A DNA stretch of 64,000 bases from Streptomyces sp. WAC08241 (GCA_007858575.1 CP042279.1:2418001-2482000); one strand, 5' to 3'. Positions 20,187 to 30,327 are shown, numbered from the stretch's first letter. The notes: generated by a model not told the origin, from the letters alone. Program-made: numbers and translations.

Positions 20187-20937
20187 TCAAGGGACGAGGG
20201 CGGCCGACGGGAGCGGTCTTCGCCGGCCGCCGCCGGCGAGCGCGCGGGTGATCGCGGCGCCGGCCCCGGCGACGGCGTGGGCCAGCGCGTCGAGCCGACG
20301 GCCCGCCGGGACCATGGCGGCGAGCGCGGCGACCGTGCGCCCGTCCGGGGCGCGGACCGGCAGCGAGGCGCAGCACACCCTTCCACCACGTCCTCCCGGT
20401 CGAGGACGGCGCCGCCCCTCAGGGGCCCCCGCAGGCTCGGCCGGCGGCGGTGTCGAGCCGGAACGCGAGTCCGTTCCGTACGGGGAGGAGGGGTTCCAGG
20501 TCCCCGGCACCGAGCCGACCGTGAGCGCCGTCTCCTCGCGCAGGACGACCAGGACGACGCTGGCGCCGGTGGCGGCCCGCAGGCGCTGGAGCGGGAGCCG
20601 GGCGGCGGGGCGCAGGCCGGGGTGCGGCTCCCAGGCCTGGCCGAGGCGGTAGAGCTGCGGGCCGACCCGGTAGCGGTTTCCGGCCCGCTCGACGGCGCCG
20701 ACGCCGGTCAACTGGTCGAGCAGCCGGTGGACGGTGCCCTTGGGCACTCCGCAGGCGAGCGCCAGTTCGGTCACCCCGGCCTCGTCGCCGTTCCGGCGCA
20801 GGGCGTCGAGCAGGGCGAACGCCCTTCGAGCACGCCCCGGCCGCGCGGGGCCCCTCCCGCGCGTCCCGTGTCGCGGTCGTCCCGGTGCCGGTCGTTCCCG
20901 TTCCCGTTCTCGTTTCCGTTCCCTTGCCCGTGTCCAT
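20187..20937 (-). CDS. IclR-family transcriptional regulator, frame-broken
   Basis: Winged-helix regulator. After a frame change near 20830 the DNA-binding part reads AFALLDALRRNGDEAGVTEL and ACGVPKGTVHRLLDQLTGVG, followed by the GNRYRVGPQLYRLG wing typical of IclR. The effector domain (ATGASVVLVVLREETALTVG, LPVRAPDGRTVAALAAMVPA) is broken again near 20430-20390 and ends at 20187. The proposed start ATG 20937 gives a peculiar N-terminus of repeated Gly/Thr (TGTGTTGTGTTATRD), reflecting a low-complexity DNA stretch at 20880-20937; the true start may lie nearer the helix-turn-helix. Target unknown. It is divergent from the glycerophosphodiesterase gene. Confidence 0.75.
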
Positions 20938-21099
20938 GCGTCCCCTCGCTCCCTACGCCCGGCCGTGGTCCCCGACGGCACGGCTCCGGGCACGCCTTCC
21001 ACCATGCCGCAGACCGGACGTTCCGGCGAAGGGGCTCGGACCGCGCGTCGTGGCGCGAACGGGCGGCCGTTCGACACATCCCCTCTAGGGTGTCTACTC

Positions 21100-22045
21100 A
21101 TGAAAGACGCTCTTCCGCCCGTTGCCCGGGCGCGCCGTCGGCGGGCCGCCGGCTTCGCCGCCGGGGCCGTCGCCGTGGCGGCGGCCGCGACCGTGTTCGC
21201 GGCCGCTCCGTCCCGGCCCTCTCCCTCTCCCGCGTCCTCGCCGTCCGCGTCCCGCTCCCCGGCGCGGGACACCGAGGCGGCGGGGAACCCTGGATCCGCC
21301 CCGCCGGGGCGCCGCTGACCGTGTTCGCCCACCGGGGGCCTCCTCCGCCGCGCCCGAGAACACGCTGGTCTCCGACGAGGTCGCCCGCCGGGGCGGGGCG
21401 CGGTGGATCGAGAACGACGTCCAGCCGAGCAAGGACGGCGTGCCGTACGTCCTGCACGACACGACCGTCGACCGGACGACCGACGGCACGGGTGCGGTCC
21501 GGTCCCTGACCTCCGCCCAACTGGACGCGCTGGACGCGGGCTCCTGGTTCGCCCCGGCCTACGCCGGCACCCGCGTCCCGACCTTGGCCGCCCAACTGGC
21601 GGACCTCCGGGAGCGCGGCGGCGACCTGCTCCTGGAGATCAAGGGCCGGCACAGCCGCGCCGAGGTGGACCGGATCGTGCGGGAGGTCCGGGAGCAGGCC
21701 ATGACGCGCCGGGTCTTCGTCCAGAGCTTCGACGTCACCTCCCTGCGGTACGCGCACGAGCTGGCGCCCGAGCTCCCGATCGGCCTCCTGCGCGACACCG
21801 TGGACGCCGATCCGGTCGCGCTCGCGAAGGAGCTGGACCTCACCGCGTACAACGTCTCGCACGTCGCCCTGGCCCAGCGGCCGGAGGTGGTCGGCGCGCT
21901 GCACGCGGCGGGCGTGGCGGTGAACGTCTGGACGGTCGACGCCCCCGCCCGCTGGAAGGCCATGGACGACCTCGGAGTGGACGGAATCATCACCAACCGG
22001 CCGACGGAGCTGGGTGGTTGGACGGCGGGCCGGAGCGCGGGCTAG
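21100..22045 (+). CDS. Secreted glycerophosphodiester phosphodiesterase
   Basis: Releases glycerol-3-phosphate from glycerophosphodiesters outside the cell. ATG 21100 gives an Arg-rich n-region and a hydrophobic core (AAGFAAGAVAVAAAATVFA), that is a signal peptide, followed by a Ser/Pro linker. Frame changes near 21285 and 21340 lead into the catalytic domain: FAHRG with ENTLVSD, then ENDVQPSKDGVPYVLHDTTV and DRTTDGTG, which are the metal and His residues of the GDPD family. LLEIKGR and VFVQSFD also match. The C-terminus GIITNRPTELGGW ends at 22045. About 310 residues. Confidence 0.88.
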
Positions 22046-22072
22046 AGCCCGTCTGGCTGTCGCGCGTACCGC

Positions 22073-23037
22073 TCAGTCCGTTCCCCGGAACGTGTTGCGG
22101 TAGGCGCGCGGTGAGACCCCGAGGGCTTCCCGGAAGTGCAGGCGCATCGCCGTGCCGGTGCCGAAACCGGCCCGCGCGGCGATGCGGTCCACCGGCTCGT
22201 CGGTCCGTTCCAGGAGGCGCCGGGCGTACTGGAGCCGCTGTTCGGCCAGCCAGCGGATCGGGGTCGCGCCGGTCTCCCGCAGGAAGCGCCGGCTCAGCGT
22301 GCGCACGCTCATGGACGCCTCCCTGGCCAGGTCCTCCAGGGTCAGCGGCTCCCCCAGGTGCCCGAGGGCGTAGGCGCGGGCGGCCGCCGTGGAGTCGGCG
22401 CCGGGTCCGGGCACCGGCTGCTCGACGTACTGCGCCTGTCCGCCCTCCCGGTGCGGCGGTACGACGGTGCGCCGGGCGACCGTGTTGGCGACCTCGGCCC
22501 CGTGGTCGCCGCGGATCATGTGCAGGCACAGGTCGATGCCGGCGGCGACCCCCGCGGACGTGAGGACGCCCCCGTCGTCCGTGTACAGCACGTCGGGGTC
22601 CACCCGGATCTCCGGGTACAGGGACCGCAGTTCGTCGCAGGACTTCCAGTGGGTCGTCGCCCGCCGTCCCGCGAGGAGTCCGGCCGCCGCGAGGACGAAC
22701 GTGCCGGTGCAGATCGAGGCCACCCGCGCGCCGCGCGGACGTGCGCCAGCGCCCGGCGCAGGGGCTCCGACAGCCGTCCCCGCTCCTGGGGTCCGTAGTC
22801 CTCCGTGGCGGCCGGGACGAGCACGGTGTCGGCCCGTTCCAGCGCGCGGGGGCCGTGGGCGACGTTCACGGTGAAGTCCGCGTCCGTGATCAGCTCGCCG
22901 GGCTCCGGGGCGCAGGTCACCACCGAGTACAGCGGTCGGCCTCCGGCGTCGACGGCCGTTCCGAAGAGCCGGTGGACGATGCCCAGTTCCATGGGCAGCA
23001 GCCCGGGGCGGACCAGGGTGACCACGCGGTGCGGCAC
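22073..23037 (-). CDS. AraC-family regulator with DJ-1/PfpI-like domain (GlxA/FtrA type)
   Basis: About 320 residues. The N-terminal DJ-1-like sensor starts VPHRVVTLVRPGLLPMELG and contains SICTGTFVLAAAGLLAG, where Cys sits at the usual nucleophile-elbow position, and VLTSAGVAAGIDLCLHMI. The C-terminal double helix-turn-helix is typical AraC: LTLEDLAREASMSVRTLSRR and VDRIAARAGFGTGTAMRLHF, ending YRNTFRGTD. One frame change near 22735 separates ARG from SICTG. The GTG start at 23037 is divergent from the MFS gene, which is the likely target. A 9-base inverted repeat lies in the gap. Confidence 0.87.
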
Positions 23038-23070
23038 GTCCTCGCTCCCCTCCCGATGGCCGACCCCTGA

Positions 23071-23105
23071 TGGCCGGATCCTTTCACTCTACGTCCATCC
23101 GGCCA
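23071..23105. promoter_or_regulatory. Inverted repeat between AraC and MFS genes
   Basis: TGGCCGGAT (23071-23079) and ATCCGGCCA (23097-23105) form a perfect 9-base inverted repeat with a 17-base spacer in the divergent promoter region. It is a candidate operator. An extra partial GATGGCCG copy lies just left at 23055-23062. Confidence 0.5.
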
Positions 23106-23142
23106 GTGGTTCGGGACCGGTCCCCCTCCGAGGATGGGACCC

Positions 23143-24575
23143 ATGGAAGAAGCGAACACCGGACATCTCCGGCACTCCCCGGACCGTGCCGACCGCCTCG
23201 CTCCCGATCCCGGACCGGGCTCCGGCCCCGGGTCCGGGGCGGACCCCGGCTCCCGGTCCGCGGGCCAGCGCGCCTGGTGGGTGGCCGCCGTGGCGACGCT
23301 CGTCATCGTCGTCGCCGGCTCCTTCTCCACCCTGCCCGGCATCCTCCAGGACCCGCTCCAGGAGGAGTTCCGCTGGACGCGCGGCACCATCGGCGTCGCC
23401 ACGTCGGTGAACATGGTCCTGTACGGGCTCACCGCGCCGTTCGCCGCCGCCCTCATGGACCGCTTCGGGATCCGGCGCGCGGTGGTCGCCGCCCTGGCCG
23501 CCGTGGCGGCCGGCGCCCTGCTCACCACGGTGATGACCGCGCCCTGGCAGTTCACCCTCTTCTGGGGGTTCCTGGTCGGTCTCGGCACCGGTTCCACGGC
23601 CATGGCGTTCGGGGCCACCGTCACCCACCGCTGGTTCGCCGCCCGGCGCGGTCTGGTGACCGGGATCCTCTCCTCGGGCAGCGTCTTCGGACAGATGGTG
23701 TTCCTGCCCGCCCTGTCCTGGACGATCGACCGCTACGACTGGCGTCCCGCCCTGGTCGGCCCGGCCCTCGCGGCGGTGGCCGTGGTGCCGCTCGTCCTGC
23801 TGGTCCTGCGCGACCATCCCGCCGACATCGGCGCGCGCCCCTACGGGAGCACCGGGTTCGTCGCCAAGCCGCCCCCGGTCCGCGGCGTCGCCCGCCGCAC
23901 CCTCGCCGTGCTCCGCGACTCCGCCCGCACCACGCCCTTCTGGCTGCTCGCCGCCCTGTTCGCGCTCTGCGGCGCGACCACCAACGGCATCATGTGGACC
24001 CACTTCGCCCCCGCCGCCCACGACCACGGCATGGCCGTCACGACCGCCTCGTCGCTGCTCGCCCTCATCGGCGTCTTCAACGTCGCGGGCACCATCGGCT
24101 CGGGCTGGCTCACCGACCGCACGGACCCCCGCCGTCTGCTCGCCGTCTGCTTCACCCTGCGCGGCGTGCTGCTGATGCTGCTCCCGCTCATGATGGCGGC
24201 CACGGTGACCCCGGCCATGACGGGCTTCGTCGTCGTCTTCGGCCTCCTCGACCTCGCCACCGTGCCCCCGTCATCGCGCTGTGCCGGACCTTCTACGGCG
24301 ACGACGGCGCCATCGTCTTCGGCTGGGTCAACGCCGCCCATCAGGTCGGGGCCGCGCTGGCCGCCCTGCTCGGCGGTATCGCCCGCGACGCCTTCGGAAG
24401 CTACGACCCGGTCTGGTTCGTACTCGGCACCGCCTGCGCCGGTGCCGCGCTCCTCGCCCTGGTCGTCCGCACCTCCTCCGCCGCCCCGGACGGCGGTCCC
24501 GTCCCGCCGGAGCGGCGGAAGGCCGCGGGACGATCCCACTCGGCGGGCCTTTCCCGAATGGGCGGAGGCGGGTAG
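23143..24575 (+). CDS. MFS transporter (oxalate/formate antiporter-like)
   Basis: Major facilitator permease of about 475 residues with 12 predicted membrane helices (for example WVAAVATLVIVVAGSF, FTLFWGFLVGLGTGS and FWLLAALFALCGATTNGI). The loop motif MDRFGIRRAV matches MFS motif A and is repeated in LTDRTDPRRLL. ATG 23143 (or in-frame ATG 23134). The N-terminal ~40 residues are a Gly/Ser/Pro/Asp-rich repeat (PGPGSGPGSGADPGS). One frame change near 24270 gives VIALCRTFYGDDGAIVFGW; the stop is at 24575. It is divergent from the AraC-type regulator. The next 281 bases (24576-24856) show no gene I can support. Confidence 0.87.
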
Positions 24576-24856
24576 AGCAGAGCGTTGGCGGCGGACAGGT
24601 CGTCGACGACACCGACCACCTCCCCTTCCGTGCCGGTCCACTCCTCGATCACCGCTCGATCACCTGGTGGCCGACCACATCTCGTCCCGCTTACTCCCAA
24701 GGCTCCGCCTGAGCCCGCTGGGCTGTCCGGTCGCCTGCCCGCCCGGCAACACGGGCGGGTCCGCTCGCCAGGCGGCACTGCTGCACCGGCTCGTCGACGC
24801 CGTCGCCGGCTGCGCGGTGCCCGCCGCCGAGCCGGAGCCTGCCGCTCCGTTCTTTG

Positions 24857-25463
24857 TCAGTCTGTCCAGACGTCCCACCACTGCTGGGACTGGAAGTTCT
24901 TCTGCCAGAGCTGTACGCGGGCGCCGTTGCCCGTGACGTTGGCGTTGCGGTCGAGGACGATGCTGCCGCCCCCGTAGAAGCGCGCGTTGTAGATCGCGCG
25001 GTCGCCCGCCGGGTGGGACCAGCTCTGCTGCGCGGTGTTGTTGCAGTCCCAGATCTGGACCTTGGTGCCGTTGGCGCCGCCGCCGTTGAGATCGGCATCC
25101 AGGCACTTGCCGGGGAAGCGGTAGCTCTCCAAGGCGCCGTTGTTCCACAGGTACCAGCGCTGCTGAGACGTGCCGTTGCACTGCCAGACCTGGACGACCG
25201 TGCCGTTGCCGCCGCCGTTCGCGTCGACGTCCAGGCATTGGGTGGTGGGGCGGTTCGCGAAGTCGTTGGTGATGCGGACGGGCAGGTCGAGAACCTTCTT
25301 GAGGGCCGGTGCGGCCAGGCCCGGGGCAGGTGCGGTCCAGTGGACGGGGTGGGACGGGGCGCTGCGCTCGTCGGGGAGGTGCCGGCGTCGGCCGAGGGGT
25401 GAAGGCCAGAGCGGTGGCGAAGGCCGCGGTGGTCACCACGGCCCAGCGTACGGTGCGGGGCAT
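24857..25463 (-). CDS. Secreted ricin-B-type lectin (CBM13) protein
   Basis: Carbohydrate-binding secreted protein of about 200 residues. ATG 25463 follows GAGGAGAGC and starts a signal peptide (RTVRWAVVTTAAFATALAF). After frame changes near 25380 and 25300 comes the beta-trefoil: CLDVDANGGGNGTVVQVWQC, CLDADLNGGGANGTKVQIWD and IVLDRNANVTGNGARVQLWQ are three repeats, each followed by a Q-x-W segment (QQRWYLW, QQSWSHP, QQWWDVW). Three repeats make one complete ricin-B domain. No catalytic domain is attached, so the lectin stands alone. It sits next to an IS5-type remnant. Confidence 0.85.
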
Positions 25464-25549
25464 TTGCTCTCCTCATTGCTGGATGGTCAGTCCGTGAAGC
25501 ACAAGTCGAATCCCGTACGGAGAGCACTTCAGCACAGCGGGCGGGGCAG

Positions 25550-25900
25550 GCGACACCGGCGAACAGGCCAAGCCTGTGCGGTTCCTGTGGGGATCGCGCG
25601 GGAGGAGTACGCCTTGTGGGCCAGGACCAGGTCCGGCCTGGTGCGAGGCCGTCCTCGCCGACGGGGAACGCACGGACGGGCCGGGACTTCCGTGAAGGCG
25701 GGGACGTCTCCGGCCTGACCGGCGGTGAGGACGAACGCCGGCGGCCGGGGCTCCTCCTTGCGGGCCCCGGCAGCGTGCTGGTGAGCGCGCACGATGGTCA
25801 CGCCCGTGGCCACCTCGCTTCGGCGTCCGGTCCGGGAGCAACGGCTCGATCCGCGCCCACCGCGCATCGGTCAACGGCACACCCGGACCAGCGACCGGCT
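25550..25900 (-). pseudogene. IS5-family transposase remnant
   Basis: Two transposase pieces are joined with the middle missing. VPLTDARWARIEPLLPD with TPKRGG is the standard N-terminus of IS5-group transposases. It is followed, in shifting frames, by ARKEEPRPPAFVLTAG with QAGDVPAFTEV and RTRPDLVLAHKAYSSRAI, which come from the catalytic half. A full protein would be ~270 residues, but the span holds only ~120. Terminal inverted repeats were not found, so it is a dead fragment. Confidence 0.75.
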
Positions 25901-25932
25901 GATCCAAACGAAATGGCCTGGGAGGAGGCGGG

Positions 25933-26460
25933 TCAGGAGGGCGTGCGGGCGTCCCGGGCGGGACCGTCGAGTTCGGCCAGGAGGCCCGGGTTGACCACGC
26001 GCAGGATCGTCGCGATCCGTTCGGGGTCGGCGGCGGGCCAGAGGACGGCGCGGGCCGCGCGGTACTTGGCGGCGAGCCGTTCCCGCTGCTCGGGCGGGAG
26101 CGCGGCGGACCGGTCGGTGCGGCTGTTGTGCGCGTTGTCGGCGATCTTCACGAGGGTGGCGTCGGGGTCGGCGGTGATCCGCCGGATCTTCTCCTCGTAC
26201 GTGAGGTCGGGCCGGTTGGTGACGGCTTCGACGAGGGCGACGACCCGGTCCGGGATCCCGGCGGCGCGGAGCCGCTCCGCCGTCCAGTCGGTGTCCTCGA
26301 CGACGTCGTGCAACAGACCGGCCATGGCCAGGTCCGGGCCGAGGGGCGCCAGGCCGGCCGCGACCGCGCGGACGTGTTCGACGTACGGGACGCCGGTCTT
26401 GTCGACCTGTCCGGCGTGCGCGCGGTCGGCCAGTGCGTCCACCTCGGCGAGAGTCTTCAT
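25933..26460 (-). CDS. HD-domain phosphohydrolase (small RelA/SpoT-hydrolase-like)
   Basis: 175 residues, single intact frame, ATG 26460. The HD signature of ppGpp-hydrolase-like proteins is complete: an N-terminal His in VPYVEHVRAVA, the His-Asp pair in LLHDVVEDTDW, and the Asp of VKIADNAHNSRTDR. The ADNAHN form is typical of stand-alone small hydrolases rather than long Rel enzymes; there is no synthetase or TGS domain. Likely role: metal-dependent hydrolysis of an alarmone or related nucleotide in the cytosol. The exact substrate is inferred from family only. The gene is divergent from the LLM oxidoreductase. Confidence 0.87.
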   Translation of the reverse strand: MKTLAEVDALADRAHAGQVDKTGVPYVEHVRAVAAGLAPLGPDLAMAGLLHDVVEDTDWTAERLRAAGIPDRVVALVEAVTNRPDLTYEEKIRRITADPDATLVKIADNAHNSRTDRSAALPPEQRERLAAKYRAARAVLWPAADPERIATILRVVNPGLLAELDGPARDARTPS

Positions 26461-26575
26461 GCCCCCATCATCGCGGGGCGCGGCGGACGGCGGCGCGGCG
26501 GGCCCCGGCCTCCCGACACACGTTCGTCACACGGGAACGGGAATGCCGGTCCGGGAAGGGCCCGTTGCCGGGTGC

Positions 26576-27518
26576 ATGACTCTCGGAGCAACGCTCAGCT
26601 CGACCTCACGTCAGCTTCCGATCGACGACACGGTGCGGCTCGCGCGGGAGGCGCGCGACGCCGGCCTGCACTCCGCGTGGTTCGGCCAGTCCTTCGCGTA
26701 CGACTCGCCCTCGCTCGCCGCGATCGTCGGGCGCGAGGTGCCGGGCCTCCAGGTCGGGACGGCGGCGCTCCCGGTCTTCGGCCGGCACCCGCTGCTCGTC
26801 TCGTCCCAGGCGCAGACGGCGCAGGCCGCCACCGGCGGCCGCTACCACCTCGGGCTCGCCCTCGGCACCCGCCATCTGACCGAGACCGGTTTCGGCCTCC
26901 CGTACGAGCGGCCGATCGGGCTGCTCAGGGAGTTCCTGACCGCGCTGCGTCCGCTGCTCGAAACGGGCAGCGCCGACTTCCACGGGGAGCTCCTGACCGC
27001 CACGACCCCCTACCCGGCATCGGTGCCGGGCGCCGAGCCGCCCGTGCCGGTCCTGGTCGCCGCGATGGGGCCGCAGGCGCTGCGGGTCAGCGGTGAACTC
27101 GCCGACGGCATCCTGCCGTTCCTGGCCGGTCCCCGGGCGCTCGCCGAGCACGTCGTCCCGGCGCTCGGGCCGCCGCCGAGGCGGCGGGCCGTCCCGCGCC
27201 TCGGGTCGTGGCCCTCGTGCCGGGCGTGGTGACGTCCGACGCGGACGCCGTGCGGGAGACCGCGGCCGAGGCCCTCGCGCTCTACGAGCGGATCCTCCTA
27301 CCAGCGGGTGATCGGGCTCTCGGGGCCGAACGGGCCGCAGAGCTGGCCCTGATCGGCGACGAGGAGACCGTCGCCGCGGGGATACGACGCTACCGCGAGG
27401 CGGGGGCGACGGAGGTGGTGTTCACCGCGACGGAGATGAACGGCGAGGAGGACCGGCGCCGCACCTGGAAGCTGCTCGGAGAGCTGAACAAGGACCAGGG
27501 GCGCCCGGCGGTTCCTAG
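26576..27518 (+). CDS. LLM-class (F420- or flavin-dependent) oxidoreductase, frame-broken
   Basis: Luciferase-like TIM-barrel oxidoreductase of about 310 residues. ATG 26576 starts MTLGATLSSTSRQLPIDDTV. Family features: ARDAGLHSAWFGQSFAYD, GLQVGTAALPVFGRHPLLVS (beta strand plus Gly), GGRYHLGLALGTRH, and PVLVAAMGPQALRVSGELAD with GILPF. The frame changes near 27180 and around 27295-27320 (YQRVIGLSG lies in a third frame), then GAERAAELALIGDEETVAAG continues. The end near TAG 27516 is assumed because the last frame stays open. It converges on the phosphopantetheinyl transferase gene with about 15 bases between them. Confidence 0.82.
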
Positions 27519-27532
27519 GGGTGTCCGGCGGT

Positions 27533-28294
27533 TCAGGGGCGGAGGTGCGGGGCTCCGGCAGGGTGCGGGTGCGGAGGTCGGTGATCGGAACGGTCGAGGC
27601 GAGGGCCGCCGCGTGGGCCTCGGGGGCCGCCAGGGCGTAGAGGTGGACGGGGGTGTCCGGCCATCCGGGGACCGGGCCCGCGGTCACCCGCGGACCGCGC
27701 ACGTCGAGGTGGCGGGGGCGGCGCGCAGGCCGAGGCCGGTGAGCTTCATCGCCGCCTCCTTGCGGGTCCAGGCGGTCAGCAGCCAGTCGGGCCGTTCGTG
27801 GGCGGGCAGTGCCGTGAAGTGCTCCCGCTCGGCCGGCGTCAGCACCGCCCCGGGCAGGACGTCGGGGTTCCGGAGGGAGCCGCGGGCCTCGATGTCGACG
27901 CCGACCGCGCCGTGCCCGGTCACGGCGATGAGCAGGTGCTCCTCCGTGTGCGACACCGAGTAGTCGACCGGGGCGGCGTGCCGTGCGCGAAGCGCGGCCG
28001 GCCGTGCGGGACGGGGGCTCGGTCGCGCAGTGGACGCAGTCGCGCCGGACCGCGACGGCGTGGGGCGGCACGCCCAGGTAGTGGGCGCCGACGAGGCGCT
28101 GGGCCGCGCGGGAGGTCAGGAAGACGTCGCGTGCGGGGCCCGGGTGAAGCGGGCGGCGGAGGCGCGTTCCTGCCGGTCGAGGAGGGCGTACCAGTCCGGG
28201 CGCGGCCGGACGGGGACGTGCCAGAGGTGGCATTCCCCGGGGCGGGTATGCCGGGGCGGGTGCCCTCGTGGACTGCTGCCGGCGCCTCGGTCAT
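27533..28294 (-). CDS. Sfp-type 4'-phosphopantetheinyl transferase, frame-broken
   Basis: Transfers phosphopantetheine from CoA to carrier-protein Ser residues. About 250 residues, the Sfp/EntD length. ATG 28294 starts MTEAPAAVHEGTRPG, then CHLWHVPVRPRPDWYALLD. The three family blocks are visible: DYSVSHTEEHLLIAV, VGVDIEARGS (Mg-binding Asp and Glu) and LLTAWTRKEAAMKLTGLGL. Frame changes near 28235, 28150, 27985 and 27700. The stop at 27533 is inferred after a last shift; the raw frame continues. It lies 2 kb beyond the end of the PKS operon on the same strand and is a good candidate for priming its ACP and PCP domains. Confidence 0.85.
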
Positions 28295-28622
28295 GTCTTC
28301 CGTCGCGTTCGGGTGTGGGGTGGGGGTGTCGGGGCGCCGGGTTCCTCCACACGCCGCGCGCTCGCGGTGGTCCGGTGCTCGCGGGAGGGGCTGTCGGCCG
28401 CTGCTCCGGGGGGATAATAGGGTGGTTTCACCGGGCGGGGAACGCATATTCCACCGAATGGCTCGAAGTGACATACTCCTGGCACGGCTGACGGCGACTC
28501 AGGTGCGCTGCCCGTGCGGCCCCGCCTCGGGGAGGCCGGGCGCCGTGGAACGCGGTCGCCGGTCCGAAGGGTCACGAAGTACCGTGGGCGGGAGGTTTCG
28601 GCAGGTCGAGACGGGGTGCACG
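28295..28622. other. Intergenic region between PPTase and TetR genes
   Basis: 328 bases without a supported gene. It contains a small GGTGGTTTCACC inverted repeat near 28431-28442 and an AT-richer GGGATAATAGGG stretch just before it, compatible with a promoter/operator for the TetR gene. Nothing more definite was seen. Confidence 0.4.
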
Positions 28623-29215
28623 ATGAGGACCGGGGTCCGGGCACAGCAGCGCGAACAGACCCGGCAGACCCTGGTGCGCGAGAGCCGGCGGCTCTTCTCG
28701 GCCCAGGGCTACGCATCCGTCCACCTGTCTGAGGTCGTCCAAGCCGCCGGCGTCACCAAGGGGCGCTCTACCACCACTTCGAGGGCGGCAAGGCCGCGCT
28801 CTTCCGGGCGGTCCTCGAACAGGTCCAGCAGGAGGTCGCCACCCGTGTCGCGGCGACGGCCGACGCCCAGGAGGACTCCTGGAGCCAGCTCACGGCCGGC
28901 TGCCACGCCTTCCTGGAAGCCACTACGGACCCCTCCGTCCAGCGCATCATGCTGGTGGACGGGCCCGCGGTGCTCGGCTGGCGGAGCTGGCGGGCGATGA
29001 CCGAGGCCACCTCCGGCCGCCACCTGGCCCACGCCCTCACGGCGCTCGTCCTGGAGGGCACCGTCCCGGCCCAGCCGGTGGCGCCGCTGACGCATCTGCT
29101 GTCCGGCGCGATGAACGAGGCCGCCCTGTGGCTGGCCGCGTCGGAGGACGCCGCCGACCTGGCGGCCACCCGGCAGGCCCTGACGCGGATACTGGAAGCC
29201 CTGCGGGCCGGTTGA
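28623..29215 (+). CDS. TetR-family transcriptional regulator
   Basis: About 197 residues. ATG 28623 gives RTGVRAQQREQTRQTLVRES, then the helix-turn-helix FSAQGYASVHLSEVVQAAGV with TKGALYHHFEGGKAALFRAV; one missing G near 28770 breaks KG from ALYHHF. The ligand domain follows (SWSQLTAGCHAFLEATTDPS, IMLVDGPAVLGWRSWR, ending RQALTRILEALRAG). It faces the VOC gene at 29255, and CATAC-type repeats upstream of that gene are a plausible binding site. It may also mark the left boundary of the biosynthetic region. Confidence 0.87.
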
Positions 29216-29254
29216 CGGCCCGCGGCGCTCCCCGCCGGGGGCGCCTCGCGCCGG

Positions 29255-29610
29255 TCAGGCCGCCACGACGTCGACGCGGACCCCGTTGGGGTCGACGACG
29301 ACGGCGTGCCGCCGGCCCCCGTACTCCGCGGCCTCCACGGCCCCGTGGGCGGCCAGCTCTCCCACGCCTCGTCCCCGTCCGCCACGGCCAGGGTGAGCCG
29401 CAGCGCGCGCACGGGCGTACGGAGGGGTTCGGGCAGCGAGGGGTGGGTGTGGTCGAGGAGGGCGAGTTCGTGCCGCCGGTGCCCGTCCCGGACCAGGGGC
29501 GCGTACCACGGGGTCGTGTGCGCGGCGGTGAAGCCGAAGAGTCTCGCGTAGAAGCCGCGGGTCTCGTCCATGCGCGAGGTGCAGATCACCGGACAGAAGC
29601 TGGTCAGCAT
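29255..29610 (-). CDS. VOC-superfamily (glyoxalase/bleomycin-resistance-like) protein 1
   Basis: 118 residues. ATG 29610 begins LTSFCPVICTSRMDETRGFY, followed by RHELALLDHTHPSLPEPLRT and, after a frame change near 29360, RRHAVVVDPNGVRVDVVAA. The beta-alpha-beta-beta-beta pattern fits the VOC fold, where proteins bind metals or ligands or confer resistance. It is clearly paralogous to the divergent VOC gene at 29791 (LTSF-P, HELAL, P-GV-VDV shared). Function unknown. Confidence 0.85.
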
Positions 29611-29633
29611 GGAGGGGCTCCGCTCACGTACCT

Positions 29634-29676
29634 ACGGTATGTCAGACGACGCTAAAGGCATACTGACGGTATGTCA
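29634..29676. promoter_or_regulatory. Repeated ACGGTATGTCA elements, candidate TetR operator
   Basis: ACGGTATGTCA occurs twice (29634-29644 and 29666-29676). The second copy forms the inverted repeat CATAC-TGACG-GTATG (29659-29673). It lies just upstream of VOC gene 1, between the two divergent VOC genes. Confidence 0.6.
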
Positions 29677-29790
29677 ATGTGACTCCTGGTGGTACAACGA
29701 GCGACCGGCGGGGCGTCACGCGCCGGCGTGACGCGGAGGCGCGGGGCTCGTTGAGACGGAACGACCGATCCCCTACAGAACGGCGCCGCC

Positions 29791-30222
29791 ATGACGTCCT
29801 CCGCCCTGACCAGCTTCTATCCGGTCCTCTGCACCGAGCAGATCGACGAGTCCGTCGCCTTCTACCGCACGCACTTCGGGTTCGAGACGACCTACACGAG
29901 CGACTGGTACGTCAGCCTGCGCCGGCCCGAGCCGCCGCACCACGAACTGGCCCTGGTCGCCGCGGGCCACCCCACCGTGCCCGAGGGGTACCGCCGGCCC
30001 GCCGCGGGCCTCCTCCTCAACTTCGAGGTGGCCGACGTGGACGCCGAGTACGCGCGACTGGTGCGGGAGGCCGGCCTCCCGGTCGAACTCGACCTGCGCA
30101 GCGAGGCGTTCGGACAGCGCCACTTCATCGTGGCCGGCCCGGACGGCGTCCTGGTGGACGTCATCACGCCCATCCCCCCGTCGGGCGAGTACGTCGACGC
30201 CTACCAGGAGGGGATCGGATAA
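29791..30222 (+). CDS. VOC-superfamily (glyoxalase/bleomycin-resistance-like) protein 2
   Basis: 143 residues, intact frame from ATG 29791. Seen: [70 protein letters not shown] and [19 protein letters not shown]. This is a single VOC domain that would dimerise. It is paralogous to and divergent from VOC gene 1; the two probably arose by local duplication and inversion. Function not assignable from sequence. Confidence 0.9.
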   Translation: MTSSALTSFYPVLCTEQIDESVAFYRTHFGFETTYTSDWYVSLRRPEPPHHELALVAAGHPTVPEGYRRPAAGLLLNFEVADVDAEYARLVREAGLPVELDLRSEAFGQRHFIVAGPDGVLVDVITPIPPSGEYVDAYQEGIG

Positions 30223-30256
30223 CGGGCCGGTGCCGCGTCCGGTGCCCGCGCACGAC

Positions 30257-30293
30257 GGGTCCGGCCCGCGTCCTCGTGACGCGGGCCGGACCC
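30257..30293. terminator. Bidirectional hairpin terminator
   Basis: Perfect 16-base stem GGGTCCGGCCCGCGTC paired with its complement around the 5-base loop CTCGT. It lies between the convergent VOC gene 2 and the last gene (exporter) of the PKS operon, so it probably ends that operon. Confidence 0.88.
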
Positions 30294-30327
30294 GGGCGGC
30301 CCTTCCGGGCGGTACGGGGTGCTTCCG

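Noticed and set aside
24401..24778. Minus-strand open frame of about 125 codons after the MFS gene
   Set aside because: It overlaps the MFS C-terminus in antisense, has no ribosome binding site I can support and no recognised family; a segment around VIEEWTGTEGEVVGVVDD looks protein-like but is too short to call.
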